A stretch of 55,847 bases of DNA from Saccharopolyspora shandongensis (GTDB lineage Bacteria; Actinomycetota; Actinomycetes; Mycobacteriales; Pseudonocardiaceae): assembly GCF_900106995.1 (NCBI RefSeq), contig NZ_FNOK01000063.1, positions 1 through 55,847 of the forward strand, given 5' to 3'. The notes below the pieces were generated by a model. It ran no database searches. It saw nothing but the letters and a program-made list of their open reading frames with translations, and had not been told where the DNA came from. Below are positions 1 to 21,400 of this stretch, piece after piece (positions within the stretch are counted from its first letter, which is position 1; the number at the start of each line of letters is the position of its first letter). The translations under genes and the position numbers were made by a program.

Positions 1-10977
<10,977 letters not shown>

Positions 10978-11008
10978 CCCGAGCGCCCCGAAGGAGGAGG
11001 ACACCGCG
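10978..11008 (+). promoter_or_regulatory. A-B intergenic gap with strong ribosome binding site
   Basis: 31 bp between the gene A stop (TGA 10975-10977) and the gene B ATG. It contains AAGGAGGAGG at 10991-11000; the proximal GGAGG (10996-11000) is 8 nt from the start, close to ideal, and fixes ATG 11009 as the start. There is no room for a promoter or a terminator hairpin. Confidence 0.85.
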
Positions 11009-14000
11009 ATGGCGAACGAGGAGAAGCTCCGCAGCTACCTCAAGCGCGTCACCGCCGAGCTGCGGCAGGCGCGGCAGCGGTTGAGCGCGGCTGCGGTCCC
11101 CGAGCCGATCGCCATCGTCGGGATGGGGTGCCGGTTCCCGGGCGGTGTCGCCTCGCCGGCGCAGTTGTGGGAGCTCGTGGCGGCCGGCCGGGACGCGATC
11201 TCCGGGTTTCCCGCCGACCGGGGCTGGAACCTCGACGCGCTGTACCACCCGGACCCGGAGCACCGCGGGACGAGCTACGTCCGGGAGGGCGGATTCCTGC
11301 ACGACGCCGCGGAGTTCGACGCCGCGTTCTTCGGCATCAGCCCGCGCGAAGCCCCGGCCATCGATCCGCAGCAGCGGTTGTTGCTGGAAACCTCCTGGGA
11401 GGCGCTCGAACACGCCGGCATCGATCCCCTGTCGCTGGACGGCAGCCCGACCGGCGTGTTCACCGGCGTCATGTACCAGGACTACGGGTCGCGGCTGGCG
11501 CCGCTCATCCCGGCCGAGTTCGAGGGGTACGTGGGCCACGGCAGCGCGGGCAGCGTGGCGTCCGGCCGCGTGTCCTACACGCTCGGCCTGGAGGGGCCGG
11601 CGGTCACCGTGGACACCGCCTGCTCGTCGTCGCTGGTGGCGATCCACCTCGCCTGCCAGTCGCTGCGGGCCGGGGAGTCGACGCTCGCGTTGGCGGGTGG
11701 GGCCACTCTCATGGCGACACCCACCATGTTCGTGGAGTTCAGCAGGCAGCGCGCCCTGTCGCCGGACGGCCGGTGCAGGCCGTTCGCCGCGGCGGCGGAC
11801 GGCACCAGCTGGGCCGAGGGCGTCGGCGTCGTGGTGTTGGAGCGGCTCTCGGAGGCCGAGCGCAACGGCCATCCCGTGCTGGCGGTGATCCGGGGCAGCG
11901 CGGTCAACCAGGACGGCGCGAGCAACGGGTTGACCGCGCCCAACGGGTCTTCGCAGCAGCGGGTGATCTCGAAGGCGCTGGCGGCCGCGGGGCTGGGGCC
12001 CGCCGATGTCGATGCCGTCGAAGCCCACGGCACCGGCACTTCGCTGGGGGATCCGATCGAAGCCCAAGCGCTGCTGGCGACCTACGGGAAGCACCGCACC
12101 GCCGAACGCCCGTTGTGGCTGGGGTCGCTGAAGTCCAACATCGGCCACACCCAGGCCGCGGCCGGGGTCGGCGGCGTCATCAAGATGGTCCAGGCCCTCC
12201 GGCACGGCGAGTTGCCCGCATCGCTGCACGCCGAAGCGCTCTCGCCGCATGTCGACTGGAGCAGCGGGGCGCTCGCGCTGCTCACCGAATCCCGGCCCTG
12301 GCCGGATGCCGACCGGCCGCGCCGGGCCGCCGTGTCGTCCTTCGGCGTCTCCGGCACCAACTCGCACCTCGTCCTCGAACTGCCGACTCGTGACGCAGAG
12401 TCCACACAGGACGATTCGCGTCCGGAGATCGTGGTCGTGGATCGTGCTTCGGGCGTTGGGGACGAGCCGGTGCCGTGGGCGATCTCCGGTAAGACGCCGG
12501 AGGCGCTTGCGGCATTCGCGGGGCGGCTGCGCGAGCATCTGTCCGCGAGCAAGGATTGGACGCCCGTGGAGGTCGGGGCGACTTTGAGCAAGCGCAGCGG
12601 CTTCGCGCACCGCGCCGTCCTCCTCGGCAAGGACCGGCACGATCTGCTGCAACACCTGCGCGATTTCGCCAGCGGCACCGCGACGCCCGGCGTCATCCGG
12701 CCCACGCAAGCCCAGGCCCACAACACCGACCGCATCGTCATGGTCTTTCCCGGGCAGGGCGGCCAATGGCCCGGCATGGGCCGCCAGCTGCTCGACACCA
12801 ACCCCGTTTTCGCCGCGGCACTGGCCGAATGCGATCAAGCGCTATCCGGCTACCAGGACTGGTCGGTCGTCGACCTGCTGCGGAACGGATCCCCGCTGGA
12901 CCGCGTCGACATCATCCAACCGGCGCTGTTCGCCGTCATGGTGTCACTGGCCCGGGTTTGGCAGGAGCTCGGGATACAGCCTGCCGCCGTCGTCGGCCAC
13001 TCCCAAGGCGAAATCGCCGCTGCACACATCGCAGGTGCGCTCGACCTAGACCAAGCCGCGCGTGTCGTCGCCTTGCGGTCGCAACTGATCCGCACCCACC
13101 TCGCCGGACACGGCGGCATGCTGTCGGTCCCGCTCTCCGTCGATGATCTCCGACCCCATCTCGACCCGGAACGCGTTTCGATCGCCGCGATCAACAGCCC
13201 CACGGCCACCGTGCTCTCCGGTGACACCGACGCCATCCGCGCCCTGCACAACGTTCTGACCGACCAAGAAGTGCGCTCGCGGATCCTGCCCGTCGACTAC
13301 GCCTCACACAGCCACCACGTCAAAACACTCCGACAACCACTACTGGAACAACTCGCCGGACTCACCCCGAAACCAAGCGAAATCCCGTTCCACTCCACCG
13401 TCACCGGCAAAGCACTCGACACCACCACCCTGGATGCCGGCTACTGGTACACCAACCTCGCCACCACCGTGCACTTCCACGACACCATCACCCGCCTCCA
13501 CACCGCTGGTCACGACACCTTCCTCGAACCCAGCCCGCACCCCACCCTCACCCACCACGTCACCGCCTTGCCGGACGTGGTCACCGCCAGCACGCTGCAC
13601 CGCGACCACCCCGGCACCGACACGCTCCTCACCAACGCCGCGCACCTGTGGATCCACGGCGCGCCGATCACCTGGCAGGCCGTGCTGCCCGCCGGCGAGC
13701 ACGTCGAACTTCCGACGTATCCCTTCCAGCGCGAGCGCTACTGGCTCGACGGGCCGCGGCACGACGGCCTGGGCGAGGTTCGGCATCGCGTCGCTTGGCA
13801 TCCCGTTCCCACGCCGCCCCGGCGGCCGAGCGGGACCTGGCTGATCGTTTCGCCGCCCGATGTCGCGGACCCATGGACAGAGGTCGTCTCCGATGCGTTG
13901 ACCGCAGCCGGCGCGACCGTGCGGCAGCTGACGTTCGATGAAGCGGTCGAGCCGAAACTGCCAGAAGTGCTCGCCGCACAAGGCTCTTTCGAAGGCGTCG

Positions 14001-15424
14001 TCTCCCTGCTCGCCCTGACCGAGCGGCCGCAGCCCGCACGCCACGTGGTCGCGACAGATGCGCTGGTGGAGGCCGGTCTCCGCGTGCCGTTGTGGTTCCT
14101 GACGAGCGGAGCGGTTTCGACGAGCCCGTCCGAACCCGCGGCCGATCTCGAACGGGCCCTCCTGCTCGGGCTGACGCGGGAGGCCGCCGGAGAACGGCCG
14201 GACATCGGCCTGCTGGATCTCCCCGCAGGCCCGGATGAGCTCTCGCCCTCGGATCTGGCCGGCTGCCTGTCGCAGCCCGGTGGCGAGTTCGCCCTTCGCG
14301 AGGCCGGGCTCCTCGTCCGGCGACTGGTCCACGCGCCGGTCGACAACGCCCGGCCGGTTCGCGACTGGTGCCCGCGCGATACCGCGCTCGTCACCGACTG
14401 CACGTCCGAGAGCGGTCTGCACCTCGCGGAGTGGCTGGCCCGGCGTGGGGCGGAGCACCTGGTGCTGCTCGCCGACCCCGATCAGCCCGACCCGGTCGAG
14501 CTCGAAGCCGCGCTGACCGAGCGGGGCGCCAAGGTGACCGTCGCCCGCTGCGCCCCGACCGATCACGCCGGGCTGGACGAAGTGCTTTCGTCGATCCCGC
14601 AGCAGTATCCACTGAGGACTGTCCTGCACATCGCGGCGTCGCCGCTCGCCGAACCTCGTGGCGCGCTGAACCTGGACGAGCTGACTCGCGGTCACGATCT
14701 CGATGCCTTCGTGCTCCTCTCGACCACCGGCAGCGCCGTCGGCGAGGTCTTGGACTCGGTCGCCCGGCAGCGGCGGGCGCACGGGCTACCGGCGGTCTCG
14801 ATGACCTGGAGTCCTGGCGCGGCTCCCGTCGCGGGTGCCCTGAAGCAGGCGCTCGATCACGACGAAACCTCGATCGTGCTGTTCCGGCGCGAGCCGTCCA
14901 TGGAGCCGGAGGGTGGTGCGGAAGCCGGTCGGCCCGGTGACCTCGCCGCACGGCTCGCCGCCGCGCCGGGCGGCGAGAAGCGGAAGATCCTCTTGGCGGC
15001 CGCGCAATCCCTGGCCGCCGTCGTGCTTCGGCATGCTGAGCCGCAGCGGATCGCGCCCGGCCAGCCGTTCAAGGAACTCGGCTTCGACTCGATCACCGCG
15101 GTCGAGTTCCGCAACCGGCTCAACGCCGTCACCGGCCTTCGGCTACCGGTCACCGTCCTGTTCGACCATCCCACGGTGGAGGCGCTGGTCGAACGGTTGC
15201 TCGCCGACCTCGTCCCGGCACCGTCGATCTCGGCCGCGCTCGACGGCCTGGAATCCGCCTTGTCCGGGCAGACGATGTCCGAAGTGGACAGGCGACGGCT
15301 GGCGGCGATCGCCGACTCCTGGCTGCCCGGTGCGCCGCGACCGGACGGGGTCGCCACGAGGCTCGAATCCGCGTCGAACGAAGAAATCGTCGAATTCATC
15401 AACCGCGAGCTCGGCATCAACTGA
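11009..15424 (+). CDS. PKS gene B: single-module polyketide synthase, KS-AT(methylmalonyl)-dead KR-ACP
   Basis: 1471 residues. The N-terminal docking coiled coil (residues 1-31, EKLRSYLKRVTAELRQARQRL) is DEBS-like class 1a and should accept the chain from gene A. KS about 32-458 (Cys 205). AT about 575-894 (Ser 665 in GHSQGE; YASH at 13298-13309), hence methylmalonyl-CoA. Residues about 917-1275 are a KR remnant: the position of TGGTGxLG reads TDCTSESGLH and the segment carrying the catalytic Tyr is deleted, so no reduction is expected. ACP about 1318-1394 (Ser 1361 in GFDSI). The C-terminal docking tail ends in SASNEEIVEFINREL, class 1a, for gene C. Predicted product: alpha-methyl beta-ketone. 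Start chosen by the GGAGG 8 nt upstream. Confidence 0.97.
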   Translation: MANEEKLRSYLKRVTAELRQARQRLSAAAVPEPIAIVGMGCRFPGGVASPAQLWELVAAGRDAISGFPADRGWNLDALYHPDPEHRGTSYVREGGFLHDAAEFDAAFFGISPREAPAIDPQQRLLLETSWEALEHAGIDPLSLDGSPTGVFTGVMYQDYGSRLAPLIPAEFEGYVGHGSAGSVASGRVSYTLGLEGPAVTVDTACSSSLVAIHLACQSLRAGESTLALAGGATLMATPTMFVEFSRQRALSPDGRCRPFAAAADGTSWAEGVGVVVLERLSEAERNGHPVLAVIRGSAVNQDGASNGLTAPNGSSQQRVISKALAAAGLGPADVDAVEAHGTGTSLGDPIEAQALLATYGKHRTAERPLWLGSLKSNIGHTQAAAGVGGVIKMVQALRHGELPASLHAEALSPHVDWSSGALALLTESRPWPDADRPRRAAVSSFGVSGTNSHLVLELPTRDAESTQDDSRPEIVVVDRASGVGDEPVPWAISGKTPEALAAFAGRLREHLSASKDWTPVEVGATLSKRSGFAHRAVLLGKDRHDLLQHLRDFASGTATPGVIRPTQAQAHNTDRIVMVFPGQGGQWPGMGRQLLDTNPVFAAALAECDQALSGYQDWSVVDLLRNGSPLDRVDIIQPALFAVMVSLARVWQELGIQPAAVVGHSQGEIAAAHIAGALDLDQAARVVALRSQLIRTHLAGHGGMLSVPLSVDDLRPHLDPERVSIAAINSPTATVLSGDTDAIRALHNVLTDQEVRSRILPVDYASHSHHVKTLRQPLLEQLAGLTPKPSEIPFHSTVTGKALDTTTLDAGYWYTNLATTVHFHDTITRLHTAGHDTFLEPSPHPTLTHHVTALPDVVTASTLHRDHPGTDTLLTNAAHLWIHGAPITWQAVLPAGEHVELPTYPFQRERYWLDGPRHDGLGEVRHRVAWHPVPTPPRRPSGTWLIVSPPDVADPWTEVVSDALTAAGATVRQLTFDEAVEPKLPEVLAAQGSFEGVVSLLALTERPQPARHVVATDALVEAGLRVPLWFLTSGAVSTSPSEPAADLERALLLGLTREAAGERPDIGLLDLPAGPDELSPSDLAGCLSQPGGEFALREAGLLVRRLVHAPVDNARPVRDWCPRDTALVTDCTSESGLHLAEWLARRGAEHLVLLADPDQPDPVELEAALTERGAKVTVARCAPTDHAGLDEVLSSIPQQYPLRTVLHIAASPLAEPRGALNLDELTRGHDLDAFVLLSTTGSAVGEVLDSVARQRRAHGLPAVSMTWSPGAAPVAGALKQALDHDETSIVLFRREPSMEPEGGAEAGRPGDLAARLAAAPGGEKRKILLAAAQSLAAVVLRHAEPQRIAPGQPFKELGFDSITAVEFRNRLNAVTGLRLPVTVLFDHPTVEALVERLLADLVPAPSISAALDGLESALSGQTMSEVDRRRLAAIADSWLPGAPRPDGVATRLESASNEEIVEFINRELGIN
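11102..15190 (+). other. Module B1: KS-AT(methylmalonyl)-KR0-ACP
   Basis: KS 11102-12380, Cys codon 11621. AT about 12731-13690, Ser codon 13001, YASH 13298-13309. Degenerate KR about 13757-14830. ACP about 14960-15190, Ser codon 15089. The KS acceptor should take the saturated chain from A2. With the KR inactive, this is the second ketone-retaining methylmalonyl module in the line, separated from A1 by one fully reduced unit. Confidence 0.95.
13757..14830 (+). pseudogene. Inactive KR domain remnant inside gene B
   Basis: The structural half of a KR is recognisable (RVAWHPVP, TWLIVSP, LWFLTSGAV). The catalytic half has lost function. At 14378-14440 the Rossmann loop reads ALVTDCTSESGLHLAEWLAR, where active neighbours have TGGTGALG. 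At about 14717-14790 the run from LLSTTGSAV jumps to EVLDSVARQRRAHGLP, missing roughly a dozen residues that hold NPGQANYAAAN with its Tyr. The frame stays open, so the protein is made but this domain cannot bind NADPH in the normal way or catalyse reduction. Domain-level decay within an intact gene. Confidence 0.93.
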
Positions 15425-15447
15425 CCGGCAGAAAGAGGTTGCTGCGC
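15425..15447 (+). promoter_or_regulatory. B-C intergenic gap with ribosome binding site deciding the gene C start
   Basis: 23 bp. GAAAGAGG (15431-15438) lies 9 nt before ATG 15448. A TTG three codons upstream (15439) would sit directly against this site and is not a plausible start. Too short for a promoter or terminator. Confidence 0.8.
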
Positions 15448-18400
15448 ATGACGACCGACGATCAGATGCGACACCTGCTCGCTCGGGTCACCGCTGAGCT
15501 GCACGACACGCGCAACCGGCTGCGCGCAGCGGAGGACGACGCGGCCGAGCCGATCGCGATCGTGGGCATGGCATGCCGCTTCCCCGGCAGCGTCACCACT
15601 TCGGACGAGCTCTGGGAGCTGGTTCGCACCGGCACCGACGCGATCTCGGAGTTCCCCGCCGATCGCGGCTGGGACCTGGACGAGCTGTACGACGCGGATG
15701 CGGACGCCGCCGGGAAGTCGTACGTCCGGCACGGCGGATTCCTCCGGGGCGCATCGGCTTTCGACGCCGCGTTCTTCGGGATCAGCCCGCGCGAGGCGAC
15801 GGCGATGGACCCGCAGCAGCGGCTGCTGCTGGAGACCTCGTGGGAGGCCGTCGAGAACGCCGGGATCGCCCCCGGCGGTCTTCGCGGCAGCCGAACCGGG
15901 GTGTTCGCGGGAACGGTGCTGCCGGAGTACGGCCCGCCGCTGCGCGAGCCGCTGGAGGGGTTCGAGGGCTACTTCCTCACCGGCAAGGCGCTGAGCGTGG
16001 TGTCCGGCCGGGTCGCCTACTCGCTCGGGCTGGAAGGCCCGGCGGTCACCGTCGACACCGCCTGCTCCTCCTCCCTGGTCGCCATGCACCTCGCCTGCCA
16101 GTCGCTGCGATCCGGGGAATCGACGCTCGCCCTGGCGGGCGGAGTGACCGTCATGGCATCGCCCGGGATCTTCATCGAGTTCAGCCGACAGCGCGGGCTG
16201 GCGCCGGACGGCCGCTGCAAGGCGTTCTCCGCCGACGCCGACGGCACCGGCTGGGCCGAAGGCGCTGGGGTCGTGGTGCTGAAACGGCTCTCCGACGCCA
16301 AGCGCAACGGACATCACGTCTTGGCGCTCATTCGCGGCAGCGCAGTCAACCAGGACGGCGCCAGCAACGGCCTCACCGCACCCAACGGGCCATCGCAAGT
16401 GCGTGTCATCCAAGAAGCGCTCGCCAACGCTGGACTGACACCCGCCGACGTCGACGCCGTCGAAGCCCATGGGACCGGGACCTCGCTGGGCGACCCCATC
16501 GAGGCTCAGGCACTCCTGGCGACCTACGGCAAGCACCACACCGCTGAACGTCCGCTGTGGTTGGGATCGTTGAAGTCCAACATCGGCCACACCCAGGCCG
16601 CCGCAGGCGTTGCAGGCGTCATCAAGACGGTGCAGGCACTCAACCACGACGAACTGCCCGCAACATTGCACGCCGGCGAAGCCTCGCCTCATATTGACTG
16701 GAGCAGCGGCAGTCTTGCGCTGCTCACCGAACCCCAGCCCTGGCCGGAGACCGGCCGACCGCGACGCGCCGCCGTCTCCTCCTTCGGCGTCTCCGGCACC
16801 AACGCACACCTCATCCTCGAACAGGCGCCTCAAGGGGCCGCCGAACCGGCCGAGGGAACGGAGACCAAGGCTGGAGTGCTGCCGTGGTTGATCTCGGCGA
16901 GAACACCAGAGGCTCTTGAAGCACAGGCAGAACGCTTGCACGCCCATCTCCGCGGCCGGGACGGGTGGATGCCTGCCGAGGTCGCCCGGTCGCTGGCCAC
17001 GACCCGCACCCACTTCCCGCACCGCGCCGCGATCATCGGCGCTGATCGGCAGGAATTGCTATCAGGGCTGGAAGCCATCGCCCGTGCCGAGACAAGCGCT
17101 GCGGTGACGCATGGCGCTTCGGCAAACAACCCGGGCATCGTCATGTTGTTGTCCGGGCAGGGCAGCCAGCGGCCCGGCATGGGACGTGGACTGTACGAGG
17201 CGTTCCCGGTGTTCGCACAGGCATGGGACGAAGCGTGTGCACACCTCGACCCACTGCTCGGACTGGACCGGCCGCTCACCGACATCGTCTTCCACGGGCA
17301 GCCCGCTGAGGTCGAGCAGACACTCGTCGCGCAGCCCGCGCTGTTCGTGCTCCAGGTGGCGTTGTTCCGGCTGCTGGAACAGCACGGTGTCGGCCCGGAC
17401 TACCTCATCGGGCACTCCATCGGCGAACTCACCGCCGCCCACCTCGCCGGGGTGCTCACCTTGGCGGACACGGCCACCTTGTTGGCTGCACGGGCCAAGC
17501 TGATGCAGAACCTCCCCGCGCACGGCGTCATGGCCGGGATCAACGCGAGCGAGCAAGAACTCACCGAGGCACATCCCGAACTGCTCGATGCGCACAGCGG
17601 CGTTTCGATCGCCGCGGTCAACGGCCCGCAGTCCACAGTGGTCACCGGTGATCCAGATCCGGTGCAGGCCATCGCCGGTCACTGGCGGGACCAGGGCCGC
17701 ACCGTCCGGAACCTCCACACCAGCAGAGCGTTCCACTCACCGCACTGCGAGCCACTGCTCGGCGAGCTGGAACGGACCGCCCGCGAGCTGACCTTCCACC
17801 CGCCGAAGATCCCGATCATCTCCACGGTCACCGGAACTCCCACCGACGACATCACGACCCCGGCCTACTGGGCCCGCCAGGTGCGCACGGCCGTCCGCTT
17901 CGCGCCCGCCCTCGCCTGGCTGCACCAAAACCGCAGCGTCACCCACCACCTCGAACTGGGGCCCGACGCCACCCTCACCACTCTCGCGCGCGCCACTCAC
18001 GACACGCCCAGCCACGCCACGCTGAACCCCGGCACCGACGACACTCGCGCATACGTCACCGCCCTCGCCAACGCGCACACCACCGGCCTCAACCCCGACT
18101 GGGCCGCGCTCCTCCCGCGAAGCCGGGTTCTCGACCTGCCGACCTACGCGTTCCAGCACGAGAGGTACTGGCTCAACCCGCCGACGGCGGGGCGCCCCGA
18201 ACAGCTCGGCATGACCACCACCGGCCATCCCCTGCTCACCGCGCGAATCACCACACCGCAGACCGGCGAAACCACCCTCACCGGGCGCGTCTCGCTCGAC
18301 TCGCACCCCTGGCTCGCCGACCACGCCGTCCAGGGCAACGTCCTGCTCCCCGGCACCGCGTTCCTCGACATGACGTTGCACGCCGCCGCACAACTCGACT

Positions 18401-21400
18401 GCGCCGTCGAAGAACTCACCCTCCACACGCCGCTCGAACTCCCCGACCACGGACACGTCGCCCTCCACATGGCCATCAGCGCCGAGGACGACGGTCGGCG
18501 AACCGTCGCGCTCTACTCCCGTGCTCCCGGGACGGAAGAGGTCTGGACGCGCCACGCCACCGGCACGCTCGCCACCGCTCCCGAGGCCTCATCCACTGTG
18601 GACCTCGCTGCTTGGCCGCCGGCGGGTGCGGCGCCGGTCGACGTCAGCGACCTCTACGACCGCCTCGCCGACCACGGTTTCGGTTACGGCCCGGCCTTCC
18701 AAGGGCTCCACACCGCCTGGCAGCACGGCGACGACATCTACGCCGACGTCGCGCTCCCCGACGATCACGGCACCGGCGGCTGGGCGGTCCACCCCGCACT
18801 CCTCGACGCCGCGCAGCACGCCGGGCTGATCGGCGTCGATTCGCAGGATCGCCGAGCCCGCCTGGTCTTCTCGTGGTCGGGCGTGCGCATCCACGGCTCC
18901 GCGACGACCGGTCTTCGGGTCCACCTCCGGCATGCCGGGACCGACGCGTTCCAGCTCGACCTGGCCGACCACGATGGACTTCCGGTCGCCACCATCGAAT
19001 CGCTCGCACTTCGGCGCGTGTCGAACGCGGTCCCGGAGGACAACGGCCTGCTGCGCCTGGACTGGGTTCCGCAGGCGTTCGACGACACCGACGCCCCGCA
19101 GTCGTGCTGGGCGCTGATCGACTCGGGCGTGGCGGCGCTGAGCGATGCCGTGGCATCCGGCGAACCGGCTCCGGACATCGCGGTGCTCGACGAGCGCGGC
19201 CTCGCCGCCGATGACGACGTCGCGCGGCGCGTCGGCGAGGTGTCGCAGCGGGTGGTGGCGGAGCTGCAGGCCTGGTTGGCGGCACCGCACCTCGCCGGAA
19301 CTCGCCTGGTGCTGGTGACCCACGGGGCCGTGGCGGTGCAGCCGGGCGAGGTTCCGGACCTGGTCACCGGCCCGCTGTGGGGCCTGCTGCGGATAGCGCA
19401 GAACGAGCATCCCGACCGCTTCGTGCTCGTCGACACCGACTCCACCGGCGACGAGGAGCTGCGGCGGACCGTCGGTGCGGCTCTGAGCCACGGTGAGGCG
19501 CAGATCGCGCTGCGCGGCGATGCCGTGTTCGTGCCCCGGCTGGTCCGCGCCGACTCGCGGAACGAGCTGGTGGCCCCGGACTCGGTGTCGTGGCGACTGG
19601 ACGTGTCGGAGCGCGGCAGCATCGACAATCTGCGCCTGGCGGAGTTCCCGGAGGCGCAGGAACCGCTTGCGGGCGGGCAGGTGCGGGTCGCGGTGCGGGC
19701 GGTCGGCGTGAACTTCCGCGACGTCCTCAACACCCTCGGCATGTACCCCGGGACTCCGCCGCTCGGCGTCGAAGGCGCCGGGGTGATCACCGAGGTCGCC
19801 GGCGACGTGCCCGGCATTCGGGTCGGCGACCGGGTGTGGGGCGTCCTGCCCGGCTCGATGGGTCCGCTGGCGGTCACCGACCACCGGCTGCTGGCGCCGG
19901 TGCCCGACGGGTGGAGCTTCGCCCAGGCCGCCGCAACTCCTGCGGTGTTCTTGACCGCCTACTACGCCCTGCACCACCTCACGACCGTCCAGCCCGGGCA
20001 GAAGGTCTTGGTGCACGCCGCCGCGGGCGGGGTCGGGATGGCCGCCGTCCAGCTCCTCCAGAACTGCGGCGCCGACATCTACGCGACCGCCCACCCCACC
20101 AAGTGGGCTCTCCTGCGCGAACTCGGCATTCCCGCGGATCACATCGCCTCGTCCCGCACGCCGGACTTCGCGGCGCAGTTCCCACCGGTCGACGTCGTCC
20201 TGAACTCGCTCACCGGGGAACTCCTCGACGCCTCGCTGGGCCTGCTCAACGAGGGCGGGCACTTCATCGAGCTCGGCAAGACCGACCTCCGCGACCCCGG
20301 CGAACATCCCGGGTCGCACTTCCACGCCTTCGACCTCTCCGAGATCGATCCCGCCCACATGCAGGGCATGCTGGCCGATCTCACCGGCCTCTTCGAACGC
20401 GGGCGGCTCACCGCGTTGCCGGTCACGGCGTGGGACATCCGGCAGGCCCCGGAGGCGTTCCGCTACCTCGCCAACGCACGTCACATCGGCAAGCTCGCGC
20501 TCACCGTTCCCGCGGTGCCCGATCCGCGGGGCACCATCCTGATCACCGGCGGCACCGGCGCGCTGGGCAGCGTTCTCGCCCGGCACCTCGCCGCGCAGCA
20601 CCCCGACTGCCACCTCCTCCTGGCCAGTCGCCAGGGCCCTGCCTCCCCCAACGCCGACGCCCTACGCGACGAACTCGGATCCAGGGTCACCATCGCCACC
20701 TGCGACGTCACCGACCCGCACCGGCTCTCCGAACTGATCGACAGCATCCCCGCCGGACAACCGCTGACCGGCGTCGTCCACACCGCCGGCGTACTCCACG
20801 ACGCACCGCTGCACGCCCTCACCTCGGAACAGCTCGCCGCAGTTGTGGAATCCAAAGTGGACTCCGCCTGGAACCTCCACCTCGCCACGCAGCACCACGA
20901 CCTCGCCTTCTTCGCCCTCTACTCCTCAGCAGCCGGAATCTTCGGCAACCCCGGCCAGGCCAACTACGCCGCCGCCAACACCTTCCTCGACGCGCTCGCC
21001 CAATACCGCCACACCCACGGACTCACCGCCCAGTCCCTCGCCTGGGGCCCCTGGAACACCAGCGACGGCATGACCCGGCACCTCACGCATGCCGACCAGC
21101 AACGCATGGCGGGCATCGGCGCCCTGCCCTTCGATCCGGACGGCGGCGTGGCCGCTTTCGACGCGGCGTGCCGACGGCCAGCGCCGTTCCTCGTCCCGCT
21201 CCGCCTCGACACGTCGAGGCTTCGGGACGCCCCGCCGATTCTCGGCGATCTCAAGCCGAGGCAGACCGCCAAGCGGCGTTCGGGCGAAGCGAACCGGACC
21301 TTGGAACAGCTCCTCGACGGTCTCGACGACAACCAGCGCGAGCAAGCCCTCCTGCAGGTCGTCCGGCGCGAGGCCGCCGCCGTTCTCGGGCATTCCGGGG

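Noticed and set aside
15439..15447. TTG at 15439 as the start of gene C
   Set aside because: It abuts the AGAGG ribosome site with no spacing; ATG 15448 has 9-nt spacing and begins the docking helix directly.
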